Assembly: GCF_029633865.1 (NCBI RefSeq)
Contig: NC_079216.1
Coordinates: forward strand, 64,469,589-64,533,588
Length of the DNA stretch: 64,000 nt
DNA from: Lampris incognitus
Taxonomy: Eukaryota; Chordata; Actinopteri; Lampriformes; Lampridae
Direction: 5' to 3'
Position 1 is the first letter of the stretch. Each line of letters begins with the position of its first letter. A program made the translations under genes and the position numbers. Positions 47,253-58,783 of this stretch are shown piece after piece. A model generated the notes under the pieces. It was not told the DNA's origin. It saw only the letters and a program-made list of their open reading frames with translations, and made no database searches.

Positions 47253-47545
47253 CCGCCGGGCCGGGCCGAGCGCCGGCGTGTCACAGCGCCAGTGTACATG
47301 ACCTGCGGATGGGAAGCACATGGTCACAGTTTAACCCGGCCCCCGACTAATGGGGTTCACCCCGCCGTCCCTCGCCAACGCCTGCGAGGTGGGTTTTGAC
47401 ACGATCAGCAGGATTTGCCGGTGTGGGCCGGCGCAGCTCGCCTCAGCCGCTCACCTTCGCACCCTCCGTCTGCAAGTTTGCGGGTCTGCGAGGCCTAATT
47501 ATCAGCTGTCTGGCCTACATGTAGATCAGGTTGACCACAGGCGCT

Positions 47546-47580
<35 letters not shown>

Positions 47581-47726
47581 CCGGCCAACTTCCACAACCC
47601 ATGGGATTGGTCGTGTCGAGGGGTGGTTGACGAGGAGGTGAACTTGGCCAAAAGGCACTGACCAAAAAAAAACACACAAACCACGAGCCAGCCCGCCTCC
47701 GTTCCAGGGTCGTCAAAGTGGGAGTA

Positions 47727-50385
47727 ATGTCAACAACCGGCTTATTAGGAACAAGCACTGATGGTACTCATACACACCTTTAACATGTTGTGTATCTGTA
47801 CAGTACTGTTGTGTATCTGTACAGTACTGTGTTGTGTATCTGTACAGTACTGTGTTGTGTATCTGTACAGTACTGTTGTGTATCTGTACAGTACTGTGTT
47901 GTGTATCTGTCAACAACTGGCTTATTAGGAACAAGCACTGATGGTACTCATACACACCTTTAACATGTTGTGTATCTGTACAGTACTGTGTTGTGTATCT
48001 GTCAACAACCGGCTTATTAGGAACAAGCACTGATGGTACTCATACACACCTTTAACATGTTGTGTATCTGTACAGTACTGTGTTGTGTATCTGTACAGTA
48101 CTGTGTTGTGTATCTGTACAGTACTGTGTTGTGTATCTGTCAACAACTGGCTTATTAGGAACAAGCACTGATGGTACTCATACACACCTTTAACATGTTG
48201 TATATTTGTACAGTACTGTGTTGTGTATCTGTACAGTACTGTGTTGTGTATCTGTACAGTACTGTGTTGTGTATCTGTACAGTACTGTGTTGTGTATCTG
48301 TCAACAACTGGCTTATTAGGAACAAGCACTGATGGTACTCATACACACCTTTAACACGTTGTATATTTGTACAGTACTGTGTTGTGTATCTGTACAGTAC
48401 TGTTGTGTATCTGTACAGTACTGTGTTGTATATCTGTCAACAACCGGCTTATTAGGAACAAGCACTGATGGTACTCATACACACCTTTAACATGTTGTGT
48501 ATCTGTACAGTACTGTGTTGTGTATCTGTACAGTACTGTTGTGTATCTGTACAGTACTGTGTTGTGTATCTGTCAACAACCGGCTTATTAGGAACAAGCA
48601 CTGATGGTACTCATACACACCTTTAACACGTTGTATATTTGTACAGTACTGTGTTGTGTATCTGTACAGTACTGTTGTGTATCTGTACAGTACTGTGTTG
48701 TATATCTGTCAACAACCGGCTTATTAGGAACAAGCACTGATGGTACTCATACACACCTTTAACATGTTGTGTATCTGTACAGTACTGTGTTGTGTATCTG
48801 TCAACAACCGGCTTATTAGGAACAAGCACTGATGGTACTCATACACACCTTTAACATGTTGTGTATCTGTACAGTACTGTTGTGTATCTGTACAGTACTG
48901 TGTTGTGTATCTGTCAACAACTGGCTTATTAGGAACAAGCACTGATGGTACTCATACACACCTTTAACATGTTGTATATTTGTACAGTACTGTGTTGTGT
49001 ATCTGTACAGTACTGTGTTGTGTATCTGTACAGTACTGTGTTGTGTATCTGTACAGTACTGTGTTGTGTATCTGTCAACAACTGGCTTATTAGGAACAAG
49101 CACTGATGGTACTCATACACACCTTTAACACGTTGTATATTTGTACAGTACTGTGTTGTGTATCTGTACAGTACTGTTGTGTATCTGTACAGTACTGTGT
49201 TGTATATCTGTCAACAACCGGCTTATTAGGAACAAGCACTGATGGTACTCATACACACCTTTAACATGTTGTGTATCTGTACAGTACTGTGTTGTGTATC
49301 TGTACAGTACTGTTGTGTATCTGTACAGTACTGTGTTGTATATCTGTCAACAACCGGCTTATTAGGAACAAGCACTGATGGTACTCATACACACCTTTAA
49401 CACGTTGTATATTTGTACAGTACTGTGTTGTGTATCTGTACAGTACTGTTGTGTATCTGTACAGTACTGTGTTGTATATCTGTCAACAACCGGCTTATTA
49501 GGAACAAGCACTGATGGTACTCATACACACCTTTAACATGTTGTGTATCTGTACAGTACTGTGTTGTGTATCTGTACAGTACTGTGTTGTGTATCTGTAC
49601 AGTACTGTGTTGTGTATCTGTCAACAACCGGCTTATTAGGAACAAGCACTGATGGTACTCATACACACCTTTAACACGTTGTGTATCTGTACAGTACTGT
49701 GTTGTGTATCTGTACAGTACTGTGTTGTGTATCTGTACAGTACTGTGTTGTGTATCTGTCAACAACCGGCTTATTAGGAACAAGCACTGATGGTACTCAT
49801 ACACACCTTTAACATGTTGTGTATCTGTACAGTACTGTTGTGTATCTGTACAGTACTGTGTTGTGTATCTGTCAACAACTGGCTTATTAGGAACAAGCAC
49901 TGATGGTACTCATACACACCTTTAACATGTTGTATATTTGTACAGTACTGTGTTGTGTATCTGTACAGTACTGTGTTGTGTATCTGTACAGTACTGTGTT
50001 GTGTATCTGTACAGTACTGTTGTGTATCTGTCAACAACTGGCTTATTAGGAACAAGCACTGATGGTACTCATACACACCTTTAACACGTTGTATATTTGT
50101 ACAGTACTGTGTTGTGTATCTGTACAGTACTGTTGTGTATCTGTACAGTACTGTGTTGTGTATCTGTACAGTACTGTGTTGTGTATCTGTACAGTACTGT
50201 GTTGTATATCTGTCAACAACCGGCTTATTAGGAACAAGCACTGATGGTACTCATACACACCTTTAACACGTTGTATATTTGTACAGTACTGTGTTGTGTA
50301 TCTGTACAGTACTGTGTTGTGTATCTGTCAACAACCGGCTTATTAGGAACAAGCACTGATGGTACTCATACACACCTTTAACATG
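47727..50385. repeat. Higher-order satellite: linker plus 21/23-bp units
   Basis: Twenty copies of a linker of about 60 bp (caaccggcttattaggaac ... actcatacacacctttaac) alternate with blocks of one to five 21/23-bp units containing tgtacagtactg. Block sizes vary from period to period. Linker variants (caacaactgg or caacaaccgg; aacatg or aacacg) co-vary along the array, so longer supra-repeats are present. It lies in the 5' flank of MIOX. Confidence 0.97.
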
Positions 50386-51512
50386 TTGTGTATCTGTACA
50401 GTACTGTGTTGTGTATCTGTACAGTACTGTGTTGTGTATCTGTACAGTATTGTGTTGTATATCTGTACAGTACTGTTGTATATTTGTACAGTACTGTGTT
50501 GTATATCTGTACAGTACTGTGTTGTGTATCTGTACAGTACTGTGTTGTATATCTGTACAGTACTGTGTCATATCTGTACAGTACTGTGTTGTATATCTGT
50601 ACAGTACTGTGTTGTGTATCTGTACAGTACTGTTGTATATTTGTACAGTACTGTGTTGTATATCTGTACAGTACTGTGTTGTGTATCTGTACAGTACTGT
50701 GTCATATCTGTACAGTACTGTGTTGTATATTTGTACAGTACTGTGTTGTATATCTGTACAGTACTGTGTTGTGTATCTGTACAGTACTGTTGTATATTTG
50801 TACAGTACTGTGTTGTGTATCTGTACAGTACTGTGTCATATCTGTACAGTACTGTGTCATATCTGTACAGTACTGTGTCATATCTGTACAGTACTGTGTT
50901 GTGTATCTGTACAGTACTGTTGTATATTTGCACAGTACTGTGTTGTGTATCTGTACAGTACTGTGTTGTATATCTGTACAGTACTGTGTCATATCTGTAC
51001 AGTACTGTGTTGTTTATCTGTACAGTACTGTGTTGTGTATCTGTACAGTACTGTGTCATATCTGTACAGTACTGTGTTGTGTATCTGTACAGTACTGTGT
51101 TGTATATCTGTACAGTACTGTGTTGTGTATCTGTACAGTACTGTGTTGTGTATCTGTACAGTACTGTGTCATATCTGTACAGTACTGTGTTGTGTATCTG
51201 TACAGTACTGTGTTGTATATCTGTACAGTACTGTGTTGTGTATCTGTACAGTACTGTTGTATATTTGTACAGTACTGTGTTGTGTATCTGTACAGTACTG
51301 TGTTGTATATCTGTACAGTACTGTGTCATATCTGTACAGTACTGTGTCATATCTGTACAGTACTGTGTTGTGTATCTGTACAGTACTGTTGTATATTTGT
51401 ACAGTACTGTGTTGTGTATCTGTACAGTACTGTTGTATATTTGCACAGTACTGTGTTGTGTATCTGTACAGTACTGTGTTGTGTATCTGTACAGTACTGT
51501 GTTGTGTATCTG
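50386..51512. repeat. Pure 21/23-bp satellite block
   Basis: About 50 tandem units of the same tgtacagtactg repeat without linkers. Three unit types (tgttgtgtatc, tgttgtatatc/ttg, tgtcatatc) are mixed. It continues from the higher-order array. Confidence 0.97.
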
Positions 51513-51570
51513 CTTTATATTTATATTATTTTCTGTCTTTTCTTGGTTATTTGTATTTTTTCCTTTTTTT

Positions 51571-51920
51571 TGGGGCTTTCCCCCCTTTTTCTCTCTAATT
51601 GTACCCGGGGCCAATTACCCCCCCCCCCCACCAATCTGGGGAGGGCTGCAGACTACCACACGCCTCCTCCAACACACGTGGAGTCACCAGCCACTTCTTT
51701 TCACCTGACAGTGAGGAGTTTCACCAGGGGGGATGTAGCGCGTGGGGAGGACCACGCTACTCCCCGCGCCCTGACCGACCAGAGGAGGCGCTAGTTGCAG
51801 CGACCAGGACACACACCCACATCCGGCTTCCCACCCGCAGACACGGCCAAGCCGGAGGTAACACTGTGATTCGAACTGGCAGGTTGGTAGGTGATGGAAT
51901 AGACCGCTACACTACCTATT
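51571..51920 (-). mobile_element. SINE family A, copy 11 (deleted)
   Basis: Minus-strand copy next to the satellite; the tRNA head and part of the body are shortened. Confidence 0.82.
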
Positions 51921-52039
51921 ATTTGTATATTCTGTATATATTTTCTTGTTTGTTTGCTCCTGTTTTCCTTGTATTGTATATTAACTATGTTGAATGTTTA
52001 TTTTTTGGTTTTTATATACCACACTGTCGTATGTTCTCT

Positions 52040-52435
52040 CCCAGATAGCAAAACTTTCTGTGACCCGGACCCGTCCCACACCCGACACTTCATCCGGCCC
52101 ACATACCCTGTTTGCCAGATCTGGGCCAGAACCGAGCCATAGCAATGCTGCATGTGCCACATATTTGCCAGAGGTGGCCATATTTGTTCTGTGACATTTG
52201 GGCCATATTCATCATTCACCACACGGGCCACTTCAGGGTCACATCCAGATTACATGTTACCCAGGGCACCACAGCTTTGCCAAACAAGGCCCACATGTGG
52301 TTTGGCATATTTGGGCCATATTTGCTGTTATACATGTGGGCCACTTCAGGATCACATCCATTTTGTCCGGGCCAGAAGAAGGCCATCAGTGCCGCATCAC
52401 TGCCTGAAGTGGCCCACATCCGGGTGCTATCTGGG
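52040..52435 (+). mobile_element. TIR element Y, copy 1
   Basis: The ends CCCAGATAGC and GCTATCTGGG are exact inverted decamers. The interior repeats forms of gggccacttcagg and tttgggccatatt. It is non-coding, about 400 bp. Confidence 0.85.
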
Positions 52436-53034
52436 TTAGCTAACTCGGGTACATTTGTTCTAACGTTGATTAATGTGCATCGTCCCGTGCCAAATAAACA
52501 CTTACAAAAGTAGAGCAGCCTTAAAGAAAAAGCCCAGATTAAAGCTCCCGGATGCTGCACATTTCAATACGATAAATGTCCACGTTGTGTCGTGGAGAGT
52601 TGTGTTGGACATGAGATGGGCCTGGAGTAAAGAGAGAGAGAGGACGCCTCTCTGATCTCCTTTAAGGCGGAGCGGGGGGCCACGCTGTGGGCCCTTCCTC
52701 CCTCCGTCTCCCACGCACTCCCAACGTATACGGAGGCGAACGACTGTTGCGACTGTCGTCCCGTGTGCGTTTTCCCACGTGTCTCCATGTCTTGTGTAAA
52801 CAGCGCTCCGCCGTAAGCCGGTAAAGTGAGGCAGATATGCGTGTTTACCGAGCGGCGGAAGGCCGCTTTGATGCTCGCGAAAACAAACAAGAGCTTCGCA
52901 AATATAATCAGAGACCCCCGGCTTCCTACCCCCTCCCTCCACTTTGACAAGCGCTCCACCGTAGAATACGGATAAATTCTCTTAAGCAGTAAAATCTTCA
53001 ATAAGTTAACCAAAAAAGGCACGTGATATACCAC

Positions 53035-53460
53035 CCCAGACAGCATCCGGATGTGGGCCACTTCAGGCAATGATGCGGCACTGGCGGCCTTCTTCTGGCC
53101 CTGACAAGACGGATGTGAGCCTGAAGTGGCCCACGTTTATAACAGCAAATATGGCCCAAATGTGCCAAATCACATGTGGGCCTTTTTTGGCGAAGATGCT
53201 CTGGGCAACATGTGATCTGGATGTGACCCTGAAGTGGCCCCGTGTGGTAAATGCTGAATATGGCCCAAATATCACAAAACAAATACGGGCCACCTTTGGC
53301 AAATATGTGGCACATGCGGCATTGCTACGGCTTGGTTCTGGCCCGGATCTGGCAACCAGGAGCGGAGCGCCCGAGTGCCGTCATTCCACGCGGTATGTGG
53401 GCCGGATGAAAGTGTCGAGGTGTGGGACGGGTCCGGGCCACGGCAGCTTCGCTATCTGGG
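53035..53460 (-). mobile_element. TIR element Y, copy 2
   Basis: Inverted relative to copy 1; the ends are CCCAGACAGC and GCTATCTGGG. The interior is the same family with a small insertion near 53350-53390. Confidence 0.85.
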
Positions 53461-53617
53461 ACACACATGCATAAACGAAGAAATGCGAGTGTCTGTGAAA
53501 TTGACCAAATGGATCTCAGGACGAAAGTGTAACCAAGCTATTTAATGTCCTGGTAAACAGGAAAGCTTGTGGACACAAGGTCTCCGGTACCTTCAACCCT
53601 AACGGCACTCTGTGTGT

Positions 53618-53649
<32 letters not shown>

Positions 53650-53682
53650 CTTTCTGGTAACCAGGTTTGATAAGCCAAAGAA

Positions 53683-53840
53683 GGTTGAATCAGTTCATCT
53701 GGATACAATCAAAGTTTATCGACGGATACGTTTCGTCACGGAGTTGAGTGATGAAACGTATGTGTCAACAAACGCTGTGTCCAGATGAACTGATTCAACC
53801 TTCTTTGGCTTTCTTATCTGGATTATTGAGCGTGCATCGA
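53683..53840. mobile_element. Penelope-like element terminal repeats only
   Basis: Two inverted copies of the gttgaatcagttcatctgg terminal sequence stand almost head to head with no coding sequence between. They match both ends of the element at 14081-15430. Confidence 0.75.
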
Positions 53841-53905
53841 GACGCGGGATTCATAAACCGATGATGATTGATGTTTAGAACAAGACGTTTTCCAGCCATC
53901 TATAA

Positions 53906-54240
53906 TCTTCCATCCAGCCGTTATCCAAACCGCTTATCCTGCTGTCAGGGAAGTGGGGATGCTGGAGCCTGTCCCAGCGGTCATTGGGCAGCAGGCGAGG
54001 AGACACCCTGGACAGGCCGCCAGTCCCATCACACAGGGCCCACACACACACACACCTAGGGACAATGTAGTACGGCTGATCCACCTGACCTACATGTCTT
54101 TGGACTGTGGGAGGAAACCCACTCAGACACGGGGAGAACATGCAAACTCCACACAGAGGACGACCCGGGACGACCCCCCAAGACCGGACAACCCCGGGGT
54201 TTGAACCCAGACCCCTTCTTGCTGCGAGGCGACCGCGCTA
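53906..54240 (-). mobile_element. SINE family B, copy 7
   Basis: Near full-length minus copy with a short internal (CA)n; the head ends at gaggcgaccgcgcta. Confidence 0.85.
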
Positions 54241-54747
54241 AAACAAAACAATAATACCACACAAATACAACACAGTCGGTAGTTTGAGTCACGTTTTATT
54301 ACACGAGGCTTGTATCGTAAAAACAACGGGTTAGACACAGAGGCGTTTACAGAAGAGCGCTTTTACTTCGGACGGGACACTCAACGTTGACACAAAGGTT
54401 TATTTAGTAAAACGGGAGTATTTACAGGAAGGCGGTGTCATCGACTTGAAGTTAAATAACAACGTCTTTACAGTGCAGGTCGTACTGAATGGATAATAAA
54501 GTGCTTTCGTGTGTTCCTAGCATCGCTTGACCTTTTGAAAACAACAGCAGATGTCAGTATACAGCGGGACGACGGAGGCTAGAAGGCGTCATCGGACACA
54601 CCGGCACCTCGACAGTCATCTGGACGGGCCGAATTCACAGGCTTCAAAACGCCACGACACCCTAGAGATGAACCAAGCTCGAGGAGGCCCAAGGAGCCCT
54701 AGACGGGGAGAGAGCGCGGAAGCTAGGCCTCGCCTGAAGGGTTCGAG

Positions 54748-54955
54748 CAGGAGTGGGCAATCTCATCCAGGAAGGGGGCCAGTGTGGGTGAAGGTTTTGG
54801 TCCCCGACCAAGCAGTTACACACCTGATCCCACTAATCATCCAGGAGAGTCTTTGCTGAGGGACCTGATTAGGAGACACAGGTGTGTAACTGCTTGGTTG
54901 GACCCAAAACCTTCACCCACACCGGCCCCTTCCTGGATAAGGCTGCCCACCCCTG
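54748..54955. mobile_element. hAT-like foldback MITE
   Basis: The left end CAGGAGTGGGCA and the complement of the right end CAGGGGTGGGCA begin inverted arms that extend about 90 bp with few mismatches, so single strands would fold into a long hairpin. No matching flanking octamers were found. Confidence 0.75.
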
Positions 54956-55337
54956 GAGTGTTGGAAGTTATTTGTAGTTTTTGTCTGGACCACAGCAAAG
55001 CTACTTGGAAGAGGACAGGGGGACGAAGGTGTTGGGACACAGGATGGATCAGAGCTCGGACCAACGGGGTCAAGACCTGCAGCCGTGGACGTCAGGCGGC
55101 CGGTCACTCTCTTGGTGGCAGGAACAGGTAGGTCTCTTTAACACAGGCCTTGGTCCTCATAAATAGTTAAAGAATAATTCTGGGGGGGGGGGGGGGTTGC
55201 CTTTTTTTTTTGTAACCTGGGTCTTATTTTTGCCATCGTGGATATCGGTTATGATACGGTTTAACTGACTGGATTCACTGTCGAGATCTTGGCTATGGGA
55301 GCACGGATGGATTCAGCTTTACAGCGGTGCCTTATGG

Positions 55338-55569
55338 CCGTGGTTTCTCAACCCAGTCCTCGAGGACCCCCTGTCCTGCAGATTGTCTTTGCAACCCTGA
55401 ATAGGTACCTGTTGGACATTCAGCTGTGAACGTCGAGAGTTTGCACACCTTGCATAATTAAGTGCTGTGAGATGATTGGTTGAGTAAGGACAAGCAGAGC
55501 TACCTACGCAGGGTTACAGTGAAAATCTGCAGGATAGGGGGTCCTTGAGGACTGGGTTGAGAAACACTG
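55338..55569. mobile_element. hAT-type MITE with exact 8-bp TSD
   Basis: Inverted ends of about 45 bp (gtttctcaacccagtcct and complement) and exact flanking CCTTATGG at 55330-55337 and 55570-55577; 232 bp. Confidence 0.93.
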
Positions 55570-55834
55570 CCTTATGGGGCAGCAACCGAACATGAGCGTC
55601 AGACGTGTTTCAAGGAGGCCAGTTTAACGCACTTGTCTAACCCGTGGATTTGGAGGCGAAAAGGAAGGTGCAAGTCAAACATTAGCTACAACAACCCAAG
55701 ATGTCCAGTACTGTCGCTGGTTGATCGCATTGCTGAGCTACTTCCTGGTTCCCCTCACAGAAGGAGACATCTTACTTAGACCGGGATCAGACTACATATT
55801 GTGGCGAATTCGGGGGACAACGCAACCACTAGAC

Positions 55835-56811
55835 CAGTGTTTCTCAACCGGGGGTCCGCGGACCCCTAGTGGTCCGTGGTGTAATTGCAAGGGGTCCGTG
55901 AAAATAAAATATCTTTTAAAAAAAAGATCCTATGACATTTATAGAAATAGGATTATTTTACTCAAATGTGACTGAGACCTTTATCTACCTAAACTATAAA
56001 GGGTAACGGGACTTTTTTCTCTAATTACATCTGTTTCACAAGTGTCATTTATTGTATTTTAATAAGAGATCTCGCTCCCGTTTGCATTGTTAAAAGTTAC
56101 TGCATAAAAATTCTGTTGTTACATATATCTGAAAGTTACTGAATACATATTCTGTTTTGTTACATATATCTGAAAGTTACTGAATACATATTCTGTTTTG
56201 TTACATATATCTGAAAGTTACTGAATACATATTCTGTTTTGTTACATATATCTGAAAGTTACTGAATACATATTCTGTTTTGTTACATATATCTGAAAGT
56301 TACTGAATACATATTCTGTTTTGTTACATATATCTGAAAGTTACTGAATACATATTCTGTTTTGTTACATATATCTGAAAGTTACTGAATACATATTCTG
56401 TGTTGTTACATATATCTGAAAGTTACTGAATACATATTCTGTTTTGTTACATATATCTGAAAGTTACTGAATACATATTCTGTTTTGTTACATATATCTG
56501 AAAGTTACTGAATACATATTCTGTTTTGTTACATATATCTGAAAGTTACTGAATACATATTCTGTTTTGTTACATATATCTGAAAGTTACTGCATAAGAA
56601 TTCTGTTTTGTTAACTATATCTAAGTTACAACTGAAAGCTCTTATTTTTGCCCCAAAGAGTGAATAAATGCTATAATGCAATTTAAAATGCAGTTTCTAC
56701 TGTTTCTATCAAATTGCAACCCCCCCTCCCCCAAGATCAGGTGGAGGGGTCCTCAGGGTAGATCAAAAATACGCAGGGGGTCCAGGACCCCAAAAAGGTT
56801 GAGAACCACTG
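55835..56811. mobile_element. hAT-type element carrying a 41-bp satellite
   Basis: The ends CAGTGTTTCTCAACC and GGTTGAGAACCACTG are inverted apart from one base. Flanking octamers cactagac and gtctagac match at 6 of 8 positions. The interior is mostly the array at 56117-56620. Confidence 0.85.
56117..56620. repeat. 41-bp tandem array, about 12 copies
   Basis: The unit gttacatatatctgaaagtt plus actgaatacatattctgtttt is nearly invariant; the first and last copies are diverged (tgcataa). It expanded inside a hAT-type element. Confidence 0.96.
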
Positions 56812-57366
56812 GTCTAGACTAAAGGGTCCGACCCGCCAGCCGGCGGCCAGCGTGTCCCCTTATCCGTGCACGTTGCAGTATTTTAGCCACATCTGACCCG
56901 GGTCAGATCGGGTCATCATAGTCGTACATTCCTGCCGGGAGACTGGCAACACCGCAAGCACGACCCCCACCAGTCATCACACGCTGCCTTTCACGATCTT
57001 GCGTGAGTTCATAGGTCATCTGGGAGGGGGGGTCATAGGTCATCTGTGGTGCAGTACACCCCGTATCGAATCCCGCACCGGGCAAGAAAATAACCGGTTA
57101 CACAAACAATTCTGACATGTCAGACTTTTCATCGTGGGGTGTCGTGGGGCGTCCCGGACGCCACATCGCTGTGTACTCTGATGATGTCACTCTACGGGGC
57201 AAAGTCGCCCGTTCGTCGTTCCCGATGTTCGTAATCGGGGGGCCCAACAAAATCGGGGCGGAATCGTGCAGTCTGATCCCGGCAGTACTCGACGACTAAA
57301 CTACCTGGCCAGCACAAGTGAGAAGCCGCAGATGACGAGAAGTCGTGCGCACCGTTCAACCGAGGG

Positions 57367-57462
57367 CAGGGGCGGATCTACAGGGTGGCAACAGGGGTGG
57401 CAGCTGCCACCTCTGGGACACAGTCTTGCCACCCCAGGAAAAAATCTCTAGATCCACCACTG
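57367..57462. mobile_element. 96-bp hAT-like MITE
   Basis: The ends CAGGGGCGGATCTA and the complement of CAGTGGTGGATCTA are inverted. Flanking accgaggg and actgaggg match at 7 of 8 positions. Confidence 0.8.
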
Positions 57463-57819
57463 ACTGAGGGACATGTGTTGTTGTTGTTGTTGAAAGGACA
57501 AGTTTAAGGCTCATGTTCAGGTACCCCATAAAATGACACTGTAAATCCCTGTGTGGCGCTGGTCCCATGTCCAGAATCTCTAAAATTAAGCCGGTGAGTG
57601 AAACGATTTCATAACAGATATGCACAAAAGCAAAAATAACAAAATCAAATTAAAAAAAAAACAACAGCAACGAAAATAAGGCCCAGGCGGTAACAGAACC
57701 CCCGGAATTATCTTTTAATTGGCTGGTATCAAAAGTGCCGCCACAAGGGTATCACAATAAAACCGTTAAGTAGACATGATTAGAAGACATAGCAAAGGCC
57801 GACGTCAAAAACAGACATA

Positions 57820-57825
57820 TTTATT
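57820..57825 (-). terminator. adm2: ADM2 polyadenylation signal
   Basis: The minus strand reads AATAAA 117 nt after the ADM2 stop, a plausible short 3' UTR. Confidence 0.6.
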
Positions 57826-57941
57826 GCCTGTTCCGACCCGTTCTGGGTTACTGATACAACACTTGACCCAGATATCTGCGGGACCTTGGATAAAGTCGCC
57901 TGTTGATAAAGTCGTCTCACCAGAGTCAAGGGGGTGTGGTC

Positions 57942-58347
57942 TTAGCCGTAGCTATGCGGGCTGCGAGGGTTGACGGGGGAGGAGTCTTCTCTCCCGCTCT
58001 GTCCAATCAGCTGGTAGAGACGGTGGCTGAGGTTCTGCACCTGGCAGGTACCCAGCACGCACCCGACTCTCATCAGGTGGCCGTTGGCCCTCGCCCCGCC
58101 GCTGGCATGGCGACGACCCCGTGCCCCTCGCGGCCAGGCCGACCCTTCCTCCAGCTTATTGTAGCTTGGGTCACGCAACAGGTTGGGCGTCCTCGGTAGG
58201 GGCGCTTTGTGCAGAAGGGCCCTCCAAATGACATATCGGTCTCCCTGGGCCGCCTTGTTGCCAAGGGCAACAGGAAGGTCAACGGTGGTGGGCACGGCGG
58301 TGAACGGAGACGACTCGGGCAGCCTAGGAATACCGGATAGGTTCGAC
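57942..58347 (-). CDS. adm2: Adrenomedullin 2 (intermedin) terminal coding exon
   Basis: The minus-strand exon starts after a tttttctcag acceptor and ends SPHSYG-stop at 57942. It holds the C-terminal 134 complete codons of the prohormone. Near the end stands RVGCVLGTCQVQNLSHRLYQ, the disulfide-ring region of ADM2, followed by LIGQSGREDSSPVNPRSPHSY and a terminal Gly that donates the amide. Upstream lies a VIWRALLHKAP stretch comparable to the pro-region of human ADM2, and arginine pairs for cleavage (GRRHASGGAR). The peptide acts through CRLR/RAMP receptors. The exon opens one base into a codon, so a signal-peptide exon is required; I could not identify it and it may lie beyond 64000. The open frame continuing to 58514 is low complexity and is probably intron. 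Confidence 0.93.
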
Positions 58348-58569
58348 CTGAGAAAAAGAGGTGCAGAAAGGGAGAGGGAGAGAGACAAACACAGAGAGAG
58401 AGAGAGAGAGAGATGGTTATGGCGATTCTTCAGTTTAGGGAGTTTTTCTTTCCCGACCCCAGGGTAGATTTTCAAGGAAGAAAAAAACAAAACTATATGT
58501 ATGCTGACATACATTTTGTGATTCCATTCCAGGTCCTATTACTCTTACACATTTGTTAAAGCAGGCACT

Positions 58570-58611
<42 letters not shown>
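58570..58611. repeat. (CA)n microsatellite
   Basis: About 42 bp of CA about 220 bp upstream (in gene direction) of the ADM2 exon; a (GA)n run lies closer at 58385-58412. Confidence 0.95.
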
Positions 58612-58615
<4 letters not shown>

Positions 58616-58783
58616 CCAGTCGCACATCACGCGGGGCGCTCCTGAGTGCCAGTCACCTCCTTGGGTTTCCGGGTGGAATTTGATCGTTCAGACGAGGTGA
58701 ACATGCTTCACAATAAGTCAAGCTGGTTTCTGGAGGAATGACTACTGGACTCAATCTTCCCTCTTTTTCCTTTTTTTTTTCCT

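Larger units (their letters stand above)
55783..57280. mobile_element. TIR element X, copy 2, interrupted by a hAT element
   Basis: The ends CGGGATCAGACT and AGTCTGATCCCG are inverted. The segment 56940-57280 matches copy 1 (447-1279). A separate element at 55835-56811 splits it. Confidence 0.78.

Noticed and set aside
47164..47299. In-frame N-terminal extension of MIOX from an ATG at 47299
   Set aside because: Family members begin about six residues before GPDPSL; the TATA box at 47246 would lie inside this extension, and the MRVINL exon gives a better model.
47727..50385. CRISPR-like alternation of repeats and spacers
   Set aside because: Both the 'spacer' and the 'repeat' are repetitive, block lengths vary and the context is a vertebrate genome; it is a composite satellite.
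50359..51794. Cys/Tyr/Val-rich open frames of 350-470 codons on both strands
   Set aside because: Translations of the 21/23-bp satellite; all frames are open at once, as expected of a stop-poor repeat.
54551..54859. 102-codon Arg-rich open frame
   Set aside because: No homology recognised, and its 3' part lies within a foldback MITE.
58348..58514. In-frame extension of ADM2 to a Met at 58514
   Set aside because: The extension is Ser/Leu low complexity from a (GA)n run and a good acceptor stands at 58348.
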